Assembly (NCBI RefSeq): GCF_001723175.1 | Contig: NC_064656.1 | Coordinates: 2,480,001-2,544,000, forward strand | DNA: 64,000 bases | Direction: 5' to 3' | From: Penicillium oxalicum | Taxonomy: Eukaryota > Ascomycota > Eurotiomycetes > Eurotiales > Aspergillaceae | Shown: positions 45,548 to 57,652 of the stretch, one piece after another | Layout: every line of letters starts with the position of its first letter | Position numbering within the stretch: position 1 is the first letter of the stretch | The notes under the pieces: generated by a model | Databases searched by the model: none | Told to the model about the DNA's origin: nothing | What the model saw: only the letters and a program-made list of their open reading frames with translations | Made by a program: the position numbers and the translations under genes

Positions 45548-47645
45548 ATGGTCGATTCTTTCACCCTGCCTCTGCGCCCTCCTCCCGAGCAAGATGAACG
45601 CCCCGACACTCTTCCCATCGAGATCGCCCAGATCAATGACCAATGGGGTTCATTCCGTGAAGTGAACGAAGACGTCTTGCGTGCTGAAATCGCCGACCGG
45701 GAGAAAGCTGGTGATATCTCACCCGAGGAGAACGAAGACATTGACCGCCAGGACCCTGCGGACATTGATGTGACAGAACGTCGGGAACAGCTGTACAAGC
45801 GTCGACTCGAGATTACCCAGTTCGCAGCGTGAGTGGACCTTTTATTTTTGTGGTAACAAAATGGCCGGGATTTTTTTAACATGACTCTTTGAACGGCAGA
45901 AAGGCGCACCAGGAAACCATGCTTGCACTCGAGTTCGTCTCTTTGCTCTTGTCAAAGCACACACCACGCCAAGCGGAGACCTCTATTTCACCTTTTCTCA
46001 AGCAACTTGCGCCTCTCGGTTCTCTCGATTCAGATGTTGTTAACACGGCACCAAAGTCAGAGGCGATACTGAAGGACATCTCGGCAGTTTCCAGGGGGTG
46101 GCGTATGCAAAGCTTCAATGCTGTCTCGAACAAGCTACTCAATGCCGCTACGCGACTGAATCGGGAAATTGATTCAGAGACCAAGTATTGGAACGAAGTG
46201 CTTGCTGTGAAGGACAAGGGATGGAAAGTCTGCCGACATCCACGAGTAAGGCAAGCACTGGCTGTTCAGTACGGCTTCATTGAAGGTATGGCGAGCCGTT
46301 TTTCTCTTTGCTGCTGATAGAAGACCGCATTATGCTGACCAATGACGGGTTAGCTACTCCCGCTTTTCGCGATCGAGGGCTTGCTTCCCTGCGGCGGGCC
46401 AATGATGGTAGCCTTGTGCTGGATCAGGGTCTTATGCCCATGGGCGCCCGCTACGTGCGCGTCCAAATCAAGCACGGAGAGCAAGTGTATGCAAGCTCGA
46501 AACCGGGAGGGTCAACAGCCAAGGAATCAGACCCAATCGAGGCTCGAATCCTCCAAGCGAGAGACTCGCTGTTTGAAGAAGAGCTCTTCTATGAAATGGT
46601 CCGAGAAGCAAGGGCGCTAGCATCTTGTGGTGTGACGAGTCGCCAAAACCTTATTCGTATCCCAGTTGCCGACGACACAGAGATCACGCTGGATCTTGTG
46701 GATGTTGACAGCACTGCCTCTCAGTCCCAGGACGTATCCTCCCCAGTAGGTATCTCGATTGCCGACGGGCTTGCCCATGCTGTGCGGATCTTGCTTTGTT
46801 TTGCGCACCGACAAAACCTGCGTCGCCGAACACAGATCCCACGTCCGGTGACCACCTCAAGACCTCCGATTCCCGAATACCATCTCCTCCGGCCAGTGCT
46901 GGCGTATCTCCAACATATGGCGAATTTCCGGTCCCTGGAGTCCTTTTTCTCTGAAATTTACTCCGTGTTGCGTTCCGCGGGTTTGAATCCTCCCCAGTGG
47001 AGATCACAGACGTGTCCCGGTTGGTTATTGCCGTCGCCAAGTATCAGATCCGCCGACAATCTCGAAACACTCGTCGAGAGATTCCTGCGACCGATCGAAT
47101 CAGTCCTCACGGGAGACCTTCTCACCTCCCAGGGCAGTTTCACCATCACCATCCGAACCAATCTTTCTGCCGCGCCTCTTGGGACAACTTACGACGTCGC
47201 CTTCCAGCTGCCAGTGGCCTCCGAGCTTCAATCTCCTGGGCGTCTCGGCTTGAGAGAGGAAGCCGAGGCTGCTATCACCCATCTTCTCCTTCTCGACGTC
47301 GTCTCCGCCATCGCCGCGAGCCCGCTACCTGTTACATCAGAGGGGTCGAAGCAGCGCACTTGGACAGCGGTATACCCCCACCTTGGCGAGCTCCTGCTCC
47401 CTCACACCAACCCCGAAAAGCACAAGAAGATGAAGGTCACTCTCACCCGTCACGAGATGGCGCTCGCTACGTACCTTGTCCGTAGCATTGATGGGGTTGG
47501 GCGTGGGGTACAGGAGCTGCGGATGCAACATGCCGGAGCTCACGTCTGCAAATTCCCTCCTTCTGCAGAGTCGAACGTCCATCAGAAAGGCCGATCCCTG
47601 ATGGATTTCATAGTCGAGGAGGCAAGGCACGAGACGCGTCTATGA
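45548..47645 (+). CDS. med17: Mediator complex subunit 17 (Srb4)
   Basis: The join is 45548-45828, 45900-46285, 46354-47645, giving 652 residues, the usual size in Aspergillus. Med17 is an essential scaffold of the Mediator head module that links activators to RNA polymerase II. The N-terminus SFTLPLRPPPEQDERPDTLP and the following LPIEIAQINDQWGSFREV match the fungal family. A helical region contains YKRRLEITQFAAKAHQE (across intron 1), FVSLLLSKHTPRQAETSISP and the strongly conserved SETKYWNEVLAVKDKGWKVC. After intron 2 come ATPAFRDRGLASLRR and a C-terminal beta-rich region. All splice sites are consensus and in phase. It is convergent with the MFS gene downstream, with tRNA-Ala(CGC) between them. 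Confidence 0.95.
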
Positions 47646-48082
47646 TTCGGAGAGGATGCAGGCGATAGGTCTGGTTTCTAGCCCCCTAGGGCCCGATGTA
47701 TTTTGTTATTTTTGATGTTTTAATTAAGATACCCAATTTCGCGCTTGTCTGCTTCGAGGTACTCAGGTAGCATTTTTGTAACCATATAGCCATCTCACTC
47801 TTCTCGTATCTTGTTTGACGGGCCTGGGTTATGGACCACCCTCCCAATATCTCGGCAGATTGTTCATGGCAAGCTCGTTGTCAAGGGAAGATCATGGAAA
47901 CATGTCCCAGCTTGACCTCAACACAACGAATAGTAAATTGGTCCAGGTCCCATATGACCAAAATGCTTCGGTTCGGGACCTCAAGGACTAATAATCCAAG
48001 ACTAGGTAGGTATTGCAGAAAAACAAAAGCCACGCGCAAAAATACAAAGAACCCTGCTATGTAGTGCGGGATGCAAAAATCA
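47646..48082. other. Intergenic, med17 to tRNA-Ala(CGC)
   Basis: This is AT-rich 3' flank of med17. I see no further feature. Confidence 0.5.
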
Positions 48083-48182
48083 TGGACTCACGGGGAATTG
48101 AACCCCGGACCACTCCCAATCTTCGATAATTCCAGATGAAATCAGCTGCGAAGGGAGTATCATACCCCTAGACCATAAGCCC
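48083..48182 (-). tRNA. tRNA-Ala (CGC), intron-containing
   Basis: On the minus strand the acceptor stem GGGCTTA pairs with TGAGTCC, and the third pair is G-U, the alanine identity element. The D arm, the anticodon stem CTCCC/GGGAG and the T arm GGGG-TTCAATT-CCCC all fold. The anticodon loop is TTCGCAT, anticodon CGC, interrupted after position 37 by an intron of about 28 bases. The mature length is 72, equal to the AGC isoacceptor at 57581. A T5 terminator follows within about 10 bases. Confidence 0.92.
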
Positions 48183-48840
48183 CTGATGAAAATATATGCT
48201 CTTTTTTGGTTTCATGAATCAATTGTTCTGGAACAAAATAGGAAACCATCTTTACCTGTAATCCACGGTTCACCGAGCTTCGGAGGCTGGCGTTGGCGGT
48301 GTATGGGGCCCACAGGGTCAATTTGTTATCTGAAGACTTTCGACTTGCGGGCGCATGGACAAGCCCGTGCTGGCTAGGCGCAAATTCTCAATTACTCTTG
48401 AGTTATGTCTATGTCTAAATGATTAAGTGCAACTACTCAAAGTGAAAAGGGTAGTGTTTTTCTTCTTTTTTTTTTCCATGGGCGTCTCCAGCTTCCAGGT
48501 GTGGAATATGAAAATGTTGTCGGGCTGCTGGGGTTTTTTGTCCAGTATCGGGGCTGTTATATATTTCCGATTTCAGTACATTAGTTTGTTCGACGTTTCC
48601 ACGGGCAATCGCGCGGGAGGCATGCTCTAACATGCCCGACCAGCAAAACAAGTCGTGAAACCCGACAGATCTATTCAAGAGACAAGATAGGACATTACAG
48701 CCCCCCCTAGAAAGCATGGAAAAATCATTCAAAAACATTCATTCATTATCATCAAAGGAGGAAATCCGAGGGTTGCATGTCCTCGATCATTCCCACCCTT
48801 TTTTGGGGTGTTCATTGCGGACAACAGCAAGACCCCGTGT
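48183..48840. other. Intergenic, tRNA-Ala(CGC) to MFS transporter
   Basis: It contains T/A-rich tracts, the tRNA upstream region and the MFS gene 3' flank. No gene is recognised. Confidence 0.5.
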
Positions 48841-50539
48841 TCAATAGAACCAACGGAAATCATCACTCGCTGGGCCCTCATTCAAATACTCCGATGGAAT
48901 ATCCTTCGCTTTAATACAGACACCTTGCCTGCGATCTCTCTTTTTATTATCAAACATCATCCAGAGACCCAGGGCGACCGTGAGCAGAATACCGGCACCC
49001 CCAAACGCCGCAGTCGTGATCAAGGCGGGAGCGTATTTGGGGGCATCTTGGTTGCGGAAGATGTTGGAAGCAACGACTCCCATAAGGTTGGCGACGGGAA
49101 CGGCGATACTGGTGAGTACGACGCGTCTGCCCTCGTTTGCGACGTTGTTGTTGTACCATGAATCAAGGAGAACTGATGGCGCTGAGGTACCCCTGGGTGA
49201 AGAAGAAAAAAGTGTCCTTATCAGCACAGGGTTCGATGATGGTAAAAGACAACGTGAATAATTAGAGAGAGGAGTTACTCACCAGGTCATCATAAAGGTT
49301 GCAAAGTATGCTACGTTCAAGTCGCTCTCCACGTCGATGGCGGCGTAGATGATGAAGCCCGTGAAGGTGAACAAAAATCCCAAAGCGATGAATGGGAACC
49401 GCCACCGGGTCCAGTCGCTGCAGAAGGCGAGGATGAGGAGCATCGCTGCGCCGGAGATATTAGGAGCAACGGTGTACAGGTTTGTCTTGACGGTGTCGTA
49501 ACCCAGACGCTTGATGATGACGGGGAGGAATAATTGAACCCCCTGCAACGGTACGCCGAGACAGACTTGAATCGCCAGAATGGCCCAGCTCGTCCAGTGT
49601 TTGAAAATGCGGAAAGCATCTCGAATATTGAGCTTCTCATCCACCACGGAAGAACTGTCGATTTGTAGGCGAAGATAGGCGAGTTCCTTTTCTTCGGGAG
49701 TGAGAAAGCTGGCCTGGGCAGCCGATCTGGGCAGATACCAAAGAGCAAAGAGGGCGAACAGGACCGTTCCACAGCCCTCGATGAGGAAAAGATAGCGCCA
49801 CGAGGCCAATGGACCGGTATGGATGCGGAAGACCCCAAAAGCCAGAAGACCCGAGAAGGCGGAGGCGATGCTTTGGGCGGCGTAGAAGATGGCTAGTCGG
49901 CGAGCCAGCTCGCCTCGGCGGTAAAAGCTGTTCAGATTTACGTGAGATCTTTGTCCAAGGAATCGAAGTGATACGAGAAATGGGGTCGACTCACGTTGTC
50001 TGGTAGTAGATGACGAGAGGGAAAAACGCGCTCTCGGACATTCCCAGGAACCAGCGGATTGCGAACAGTCCACTGAAGTTGTATGCCGCGACTACCAGGA
50101 TCGTACACGTCCCGAAGGTGAGCATCATGCATGGCAGCACAATGTTGGGTCCAAACTTTTTGCCGAGTAGGCCGAGGAACGGGGCCGTCAAGACGTAAGG
50201 GACGAAGAAGATACTGAGGATCATGTTGTATTGGTTCCCTTCAAGATGGAGAGTCTCTAATGGAGAAAAAGGATGGGATCAGTCGCCGTGGTTCGACCAC
50301 CCAGTTGATACTGCGTCGAGAAAGGTGTGTCGCTTACTGTCCAACCCCGCTGTCTTTGCATTTCCCAAATTCGACTTGTCCAGACTGTTGAAAAGATACA
50401 TGATTGCTAGCACGGGCAACAGACGAAGATCAAATTTCCAGACGAGAGCCCGCTCTGCCCGGGGATCGATCTCGACGCTCTCAATGGTCGCGATTGCATG
50501 GGGTTTAGGAGGTGGCGCCTCCATCTTGGAATCCGCCAT
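48841..50539 (-). CDS. MFS transporter, ACS family
   Basis: Exons on the minus strand are 50539-50338, 50256-49995, 49927-49283, 49192-48841, giving 486 residues with about 12 membrane helices. The first helix segment WKFDLRLLPVLAIMYLFNSL followed by DKSNLGNAKTAGLD is typical of the anion:cation symporter family (nicotinate, pantothenate, biotin, allantoate carriers). RWFLGMSESAFFPLVIYYQT and YRRGELARRLAIFYAAQSIA carry the expected helix 4-5 signature. The junctions GLDK|TLHLEG and YYQT|TFYRRGE restore conserved strings. The substrate cannot be read; the subgroup is closer to the Tna1/vitamin type than to the Dal5-type gene at 19.4-21.3 kb. It is convergent with med17. Confidence 0.87.
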
Positions 50540-51601
50540 GACCGGAAAAGTTGGATAAGTGCGACGAGTGACTGTGTAGAGTCGGATAGGTTGATACTAC
50601 AAATTGCGACCTGGCAGAGAAATCTCGTCTGATATATTGTTGATGGTCTCTCGACTCTTCGGCACTCTTATCAGTGACGGTCATGAGGGAACCATCACAA
50701 ATTGGCTAATCAAGTCTCACATTCACATTCTCGTGATAAGCTCGACAATTCCAGTGATGGTTTTAGCAAACGCACCAGTATAATCGCATGTCCAAAGTTA
50801 AGATAAGCCGGCACCAATCGGGTGGTGGTTTGAAGGGTTCGATTCCGGGGTTCGATGGATCCTCTCAATTCGTTTCAGCGAACCGCCCGGAAAGCGTGTC
50901 TGCGACGGTGGAGCCCCGCGGTTCATCTCCGGCACCGGAATGGGAAGGTTCAACAGTCTCGAGTATCGAGACGGGCGAGCGTGACGAATCTGTTCGATAA
51001 GAGATCTAGAATCTATCAGAGGCTGGCGGTGTTGCAGAAGCAGCATGGGCGACAGAAAGGGACGTTCCATCAATGTGTTCTCGACGACAGGTTGAGCATC
51101 TCACTGAGATGGATCGGCACAGCGGCAGCGCAGTGTCTCCCAGTGGCCATCTTTTGTTCTCTGCTGGTCGAAGCCGCAAAAGTGGTCTCTCATCTTGGGG
51201 CGCTTCCCGGATGGTTCACACACAAAATGAAGATAACCAAGGGAGCCCGATATCGGATCGATGGCCAACCCCACGCCGGATCTCAGGCGCACTACGCTAC
51301 TCCAGCAGGATGTATGAAGAAGACCAAGAAGATCATGCCTTTTGTTTCTGAGAGGAAAAAAAAAGAAAGGATATAAAAGATGCTGATTTGTTCTCGACGA
51401 CGTATGCGATAAGAAAGTATACAAGTAGACATTCCAGGCACATGATACCGAGCTATCCAGGTGACATATGAAAGTGCCGTATGATCAAATCAAGCTGGGG
51501 CTTGATCAAGTGGTGCTCAGCTGTGGTGGTCGTGGGTCCCGTCAGCATCTCATACCGGACCGTCGTCCCTCTTTTCTTTTCTTTTCCAGGAGGAAGAACG
51601 C
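50540..51601. other. Intergenic, 1.06 kb
   Basis: It contains the MFS promoter and the 3' flank of the small secreted protein gene. A 173-codon frame at 50855-51376 (+) overlaps other open frames and has no domain, no good start context and no homology I recognise. Confidence 0.5.
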
Positions 51602-51959
51602 TTACCCATCGCACTTGTGGCTGCCTTCGGTTGCTGGGTCCTTGCACCCGCTGCTGCAAAGCTTGGGGTGACCCACCATTCCGGGGTTCATGCAGTGAAA
51701 CAGAACATTCTTCACGTCCTCGTTTTCATAATCGGTGCCCTTCAGAACCTCGACGAGATCCGCCTCGGTGAAGCCTGAGTGATGCGTGAGCAATGGTTCC
51801 AGGTATGGCCTTTGCGGTCGCAAGTGACAAGGTGCATTTCTTACCTTTAGAGCCAATCAAGACATCGGAGCAGTAGTCGAAGCTGGGTGTGCACGTCTTG
51901 TCGGCCAACCCGGTGGAAGCCAGGGTAAACAGGGTCAATAGAACGGAGGACGCTTTCAT
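51602..51959 (-). CDS. Small secreted cysteine-rich protein
   Basis: Exons are 51959-51845 and 51774-51602, giving 95 residues. A clean signal peptide (MKASSVLLTLFTLASTGLA, cleavage before DKTC) leaves about 76 mature residues with six cysteines, enough for three disulfides. The order is CTPSFDYC in exon 1, then FHC, LCSSGC and HKC in exon 2. The intron (GTAAGA...CTCAG) falls between GSK and GFTEADL and keeps the frame. I recognise no hydrophobin spacing (eight Cys, CC pairs) and no defensin signature, so its role as antimicrobial, effector-like or wall-associated protein is open. A TATA box lies about 85 bases upstream. Confidence 0.82.
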
Positions 51960-52933
51960 TGTGAGGGTTGGGTGGGAAGACAATGGACGACGGGTTCCTT
52001 GAGGCGGCTGGTCGTCGAATGACTGCGAGGCACTGGCCTGGCATTTATACATCCAGTCAGGTCACACATGGTCGGGGGTGGAATGTGTCTTGTGTGCGCT
52101 ATCGAGGGGCATTGCAAAATGCCGTTTCCTACGTTCTTGTTCAATAGTTCCGAAAGCTTGCTTCCACATGATGGCTCGTGCTGTGGAATGTGGCATGCCC
52201 ACCCTCGCCAGCAAGGTCTCTCGAGGACGATGACGATGTCCGCGGTCAACATCACAGAAGGTGGAATCGTGCGATATAGACTGGTCTCGATTTCTCCGGG
52301 AAACTTGGACGTGGATTCCAACACAGGATCTTGTTGTCTGCCTAGGGATGCACACCGATGAGTGCATTTCATCAAGCCCTGGCCGTCATCTCGTTGTCAG
52401 ATCAGTCTGACCCTTTGATCCTCATGGGCAGAGTCTCAAGAACCATATCACTACCTGACTGGTCCATTTGAACTCAGTTTCGAGGGTGCCTGGCCCTCAT
52501 GGAAAAGAAAAAAAAAATGAAATGGATGGCTTCATGCCTACCTCCACTAGTCTAGCAAGGAAAAATGACTCCATATATCTGGAGACTTGGGTTCACATCT
52601 ACCCGACAAAGTCTTCCCAGACTCTCACACCTTCATCTATTTTCGCTAAGATGCGTATATATCTAACACGTCTACGAGGTAATACCTTGCTCTATCGCGT
52701 TCCGCCTCACTTCCTTAATTGGGTAACTCGACCCGTCACGGGCATCGCCCTCGTGGTAGCTGACAATGAGTGAGCCCCGCACAACTCCATTCTGGAGTAC
52801 TGCAGCACTGCTTCGTGATTCAACCTACCATCGCCAGCGGCGGATTCACATTTCAAAGAGTTTGCAGTCGTTTATCTTCTCAATCGGGCCTGCAACCGCT
52901 GATATCCCCAGCTTGGCGGCTGCCATACTCACA
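51960..52933. other. Divergent promoter region, small secreted protein / FAD oxidoreductase
   Basis: These 0.97 kb separate the divergent genes. Apart from the TATA box at 52043 I see no defined site; the open frames here are short and overlapping. Confidence 0.5.
52043..52049 (-). promoter_or_regulatory. TATA box of the small secreted protein gene
   Basis: TATAAAT on the minus strand lies 84 bases upstream of the start codon, an ideal distance for a short leader. Confidence 0.5.
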
Positions 52934-54612
52934 ATGCCGCCCGTCACGACACCCGACAATCCAGAGGAGTTTGGTATGACAACCCTGATCGTTTGCGACC
53001 CGGCTTCCTGTCAAGAGAGAACCCCCAAACGTGGAGACATGATGACGCAGCGTTCACCTGGAATGTAATTGACCAACACTACTGACCCTTTTCGACCAGC
53101 AAGGCTCCGGACCACAGATCCAGGCCTTCCTCGCCCCAATCCAACCCCGGCGTACTGGCAACACATCCCGCACCCCCTGGCAAATGCCCGATCGGAGAGA
53201 CTGCCCTCTCAGAGAGACTATGCCATCATTGGCTCCGGGATCACTGGTCTCTCCGTGGCGAGGACGTTGCTCGAGTCTCATCCCAGTGTGACCGTCTCGG
53301 TTCTCGAGGCTCGATCGCTTTGCTCTGGAGCAACGGGGCGCAATGGTGGCCAAATGGCTATTAATGCGGGAGAGGAGTACTCCCATCTTGCCGAGGCGTT
53401 TGGACCCAAGATGGCAGGTGAGATTGTGATGTTCACGCTGAGGAATTTGCGGGGAATGCAAGTTCTAGCAGAGGAATATGACGCGGTTGAGACGAGTGAA
53501 GTACAGCAATTGACCAAATTGCGCATCTTTATGACAAACGACAAGCTTGAGGCTTTCAAGCAAAGTATCGCTCGTTTCGAGGCAGATCATCCTGCCTTGA
53601 AGGGAATGTATACTCTGATTGACGCCAGCACTCTTCGGAAGGTAAACCGAACACTTCATTATGGCATCGTGCAGAGTCCCGGATGAGCCTTGAACTAATG
53701 ATCGTCCTGGCTCGTGTCTCACAGGAGCATGGTATCCACGAAGCATCTGGTGGTGCTTTGCTGCCAGCCGGAACTGTCTGGCCCTATCGCTTGGTGACCA
53801 AAGTGTTTGAAACGCTGCTCAAAAGATTTCCAGATCGACTGACTGTGGAAACCAACACTCCAGTCACTGCGATCGAGATGCATGATTCTTCAGCCGCCGC
53901 CAACTCGGCCCACGCATACTCGGTGCAGACTCCTCGTGGATCAATGACGGTCGGCACGGTGGTATACTGTACAAATGGATACAGTGGTCATCTGCTCCCA
54001 GCTCTGAGAGGCCTCATTTACCCGTTCAAAGGTACAATGACGGTGCAAGATCCAGGCACGTCGATGCCGAATCGAGGAGCCGCGCTGTCGTGGGGATTTC
54101 ACTACCCACCCACATACGACCCCGCCACTAAACGACAGATGTATGGGCTGTACTATCTTGGTCAGAGTGCGACGACAGGCTACTTCTACTTTGGAGGCGA
54201 GAACAAACGCATTGATGATGCCGTTTCGGCGGATGATAGTTTCGTTGCGACTTCATCGGTTGACCATCTGCAGTCGGTACTACCGCGGTTCTTCGGGAAG
54301 GAGGAAGTCCATTCTTCTTGGAATTTGGTCGGCTCCTGGAGTGGAATCATGGGTTTCACTACGGATGGATTGCCGCTGGTTGGGCGGCTATCGTCCGCAT
54401 TGACTGGGCGGAGGGGCGAGGGAGAATGGATCGCCGCGGGGTTCAATGGCTACGGAATGGCAAACTGTCTGCTATGCGGAGAAGCTCTGGGACGCATGAT
54501 GTTGGGACACCCAACGCCGGAATGGTTGCCTGGCGCGTACCAAGTCAGCGAGGAAAGATTGGCGAAGAGCGCGAGTCTGTCGGAGACAAAGAAGACAGAT
54601 TCCAGGCTTTGA
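52934..54612 (+). CDS. FAD-dependent oxidoreductase (DAO family)
   Basis: The join is 52934-52973, 53100-53641, 53725-54612, giving 489 residues. Exon 1 encodes only MPPVTTPDNPEEF. The DAO family oxidises secondary amines or D-amino acids (sarcosine, glycine, D-aspartate, gamma-glutamylputrescine types). The dinucleotide-binding motif is YAIIGSGITGLSVARTLL near 60, followed by LEARSLCSGATGRNGGQM, the second FAD contact. The C-terminal GIMGFTTDGLPLVG and WIAAGFNGYGMANCLLCG complete the FAD site. GATGRNGG and the closing GFNGYGM resemble the glycine/gamma-glutamylputrescine oxidase branch, but the substrate is inference. No signal peptide or peroxisomal targeting tripeptide is seen (the end is DSRL). 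It is convergent with the PAP2 gene. Confidence 0.88.
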
Positions 54613-54886
54613 ATCGAGGTATGAAGCATGCCTCAATCGTGAGTTGTTAATCGGATGGAGCACAGTATACCTCCGAGCGCCTGCGAAAAAAAAAAGAAAG
54701 CAACCTGCATTGTGCTACAGATAATTACATTAAGATGAATCATTGCATCTATGATTTCGGTGAGTAGGTATAGGAGTGGGCAGGAGCAGACGACTGATAC
54801 GAGTGTGTTTCTCGTGTGCTTCGTCACAATCATCATTGTCCCCTTTGAGGGATCCGACATCAATTTTTCATAGCGCCAGCCGAGCC

Positions 54887-56154
54887 TCAGACCCTGTCGC
54901 CAGGTAAGGTTCGACCCTCTTGCATTGGGATGTTTTCCACGTCGTGCCCGGGCTCGACTGAGCTGATGCCGTTCGAATGCACAGCCGGACGACGGTCATC
55001 TGGACGAGACCAGCTGTCTGCACCCACGGAGCTTGGGAAACCCATGCCTCTAAAAAAGGCACGCCGAGCACTGCGCGGGCCCCATGTCCATCCAGCACCA
55101 CGTTGAAGAGGCAAATGATACATTCGAATGCCGATCCACGCAAAGAAAATGCCAATGAGGGCACCGGCGATGATATCCCAGCCGTGGTGTCGATAGTCAA
55201 ACCATCGAGAAGACGCAATGAAAAAAGCCACGCAAGTGGGCACGAAGACGAGAATCATCGACAGTACGGGCGGCGCGGCACCACGATTACGGACCGAGGA
55301 TCGATCATCGCTGTAGTCGTCACCTTCGACGGGGAACTGGGGAAGATACGGGAAAACGACCGAGCCCTTTGCCGCGAGCCAGAGGGTCAGGTAGCCCAGT
55401 CCAGCAAAGGAGACTTATGATAAGAAACTCTAGTTAGCGGTGCATGTTTCATATGGTCTGCCTGTAGGACGGTCTTTAGGGAAGGGGAGTTCAAGGAAGT
55501 CTTACAGGACGCATGACCACTGGGAAAGCTGGAGAATCCATCGATACGTAATGTACGATCCTGATTGCGGCAGATCCTCCAGTCTACCATACTTGGAGCG
55601 CCTGAGATTTGTCCACCCAATCCGCTCACAATATACTGCGCGATGTTGGACGTGTCCGGATTGCAGCGGCCGAGGAGATCGGGTCGTGGCCTGCCCAGCA
55701 GAGTCTTCAACCCCTGCGTGGCCGTCCAGGTACTGGCCAGTGCCAGTCCCAATCCCAACCAGCCGGCATTCCACTCCCAGAACTTGCGAAGAAGCAGTTG
55801 CGACATTGCCGGCTTTGGCCCTCCGACCGCAGCAGTGCCGGGAACGAAGATCGCCCCCACGAAGACAATGACGGCGGGCGCCAGGACGGAGGCTAATATC
55901 AAGGCAGCGGTTGAGACAGTTTCGTTCTCTTTGTAGGGGTAGGAAATGCTCGGGTCTGAGAGGTAGAATGCATGCTGGTTCGGGTCTTGCTTGTAGAACC
56001 CATAGCCGATCAGGGCGACACCACTATCCATGGAGAATGATTAGATGAGAAAAGAGCTCTTGATTTTGTCGCGATAGGAGAGGAGAGGATCATACATGAT
56101 AAACACCCAGTCGATGAAGTAGGACAGGATGAGCATTTTCGAGATGTGCGCCAT
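54887..56154 (-). CDS. PAP2 lipid phosphate phosphatase (Dpp1/Lpp1-like)
   Basis: Exons on the minus strand are 56154-56096, 56023-55506, 55413-54887, giving 367 residues. The protein has about six membrane helices. All three PAP2 catalytic blocks are present: KTLLGRPRPD (motif 1), FPSGHAS (motif 2, split from the next helix by intron 2) and SRWFDYRHHGWD (motif 3, with the catalytic His). The enzyme dephosphorylates diacylglycerol pyrophosphate, phosphatidate or lysophosphatidate at vacuolar or Golgi membranes. The C-terminal 80 residues are hydrophilic and probably cytosolic. The exon 3 acceptor is AAG, the only one that keeps HAS-FSFAGLGYL in frame. It is divergent from pfkA and convergent with the DAO gene, 274 bases apart. 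Confidence 0.93.
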
Positions 56155-57580
56155 CACGCTCTTTGGGGATATCGGTCCCATCTCTCCGTCGTTGATCGAT
56201 TTTGCCCTATGCGGTTGGGCCAGTGTCGCCAGAGCAAGCTATTTGTCCTTCAGCGTGTACGCGCCCACACTCGAGTCTTCTCTATCTGGCCTTTGCTGTC
56301 GATGATTATGACTGGGGCCTGGCGACGATGGGTGCAGTCTGATGGAGAGACCGACGGATACGACGTAGATACGATGCGGATGCGAGTTCCGCGATCACTC
56401 CGCACGAACTGGAGGAAAGTCCCTTTCCCCTAACCCTGTTTGTAATACGCGTGGCGGGCTTGCGAGCGTGCCTAGGCGATCAATTGTAGCTGAATCGAGC
56501 GGACGGCGACCTACTGATTTCGAGGACGAGCTGGGGGAGAAGGACACTTGACAAGGCACAGGTCGGATGGATGGATGCAACCGCAAGGACTGCCATGACG
56601 TGAGCAAGGGAACGACCGGCGATTTAAGAGATCAGTCGCAAGCCTCCGAAGGGCCAAGGGAGGCGTTCACCAGAAACGCTTCATCGAGAGTTTAATGGAA
56701 AGATGCGGCCGAGCATTTAAGTTTCTTTAAGCCACCCTTCTCAATTCATACAGGATCTTCTGTCAACGAGCCAACAATTTCAACCGTTTAGTACGTATGG
56801 AAACTTCCACCCTAAAGGAGCAGGTGTTCCTCCGGGGCCGTCGCTCCCTCGCGGACGTGGCTGGCAGTTCCTTTGAATCGATCCGTTGGTAATGTGGCTC
56901 GGCTTCAATTACTTCATTGGATGAAGCTGAGCACCCAATCCCGATGTCCGGAAGGGCCCGTGACCTCCCGACCCTGTCCCCTGCTCGGACTTAGGAGGCA
57001 CTACAGGGCGTATCCCCGAATCTACAGCTCCCTGAGACACGTGACCTTGCTTGGTCTTGTCAGCATTGACCATCAATTGTCGTTCATGGCCTCAAGACGC
57101 GACCAATGGTAGCTGCACTCACACACGATTTGACCTGTCTTGAGCCAAGGGGGTTGAGCTTATCTGGTGCGCCACGTCTGACTGTTTCAATGAGACTGGA
57201 GCTCGGAGCCTAGTTTATCTCGTCCTAGGATAGTTGTTAGAGGTAGGCCTCTTTATAGGTCCCTTCTAGTAGGAGATATACATCCATCATTGATGGATCC
57301 GCCTGTCAGCCCCCCAGGCAACACATTTACGCCTACCTGGTGGAAGACCTCGGTTCCAGGGAACTAAGATTCAGCCGCGAGGAGAAGCACTGGCTTTCAA
57401 TCAGCCGCAATTGGGACTCACCCATAGGCCCTTTCTATGTATCTCGATGATTGGTGTTCAAGCCGCCATCCATCCATCCATCCATTGGATCATTAGCTAA
57501 CCTTGTGGTCTTCGGTCAAACTGATCAGGGCAATGAATCTTCTTTAGTATGTCAAATATTTGAGGTTACTTCAACAAGTT
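56155..57580. other. Intergenic, PAP2 promoter to tRNA-Ala(AGC)
   Basis: These 1.4 kb contain the PAP2 promoter and, close to the tRNA, five CATC units (about 57465-57483). No protein gene is recognised. Confidence 0.5.
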
Positions 57581-57652
57581 GGGCTTGTGGTTTAGTGGTA
57601 TAATACTCCCTTAGCATGGGAGTGGTCCGGGGTTCGATTCCCCGCGAGTCCA
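57581..57652 (+). tRNA. tRNA-Ala (AGC)
   Basis: A 72-base cloverleaf without intron. The acceptor GGGCTTG pairs with CGAGTCC and keeps the G3-U70 alanine identity pair. The anticodon stem CTCCC/GGGAG closes the loop TTAGCAT, anticodon AGC. The T arm is GGGG-TTCGATT-CCCC and the discriminator is A. A T5 pol III terminator follows at once. Outside the intron and a few stem positions it is nearly identical to tRNA-Ala(CGC) at 48083-48182. Confidence 0.95.

Noticed and set aside
50855..51376. 173-codon open frame
   Set aside because: Low-quality composition, overlaps opposite-strand frames, no homology recognised.
52934..56154. A possible secondary-metabolite cluster around the FAD oxidoreductase and MFS transporter
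   Set aside because: No PKS, NRPS, terpene synthase or pathway regulator gene is present; the neighbours are housekeeping genes.
57465..57483. CATC microsatellite near tRNA-Ala(AGC)
   Set aside because: Only about five units; an ordinary simple repeat.
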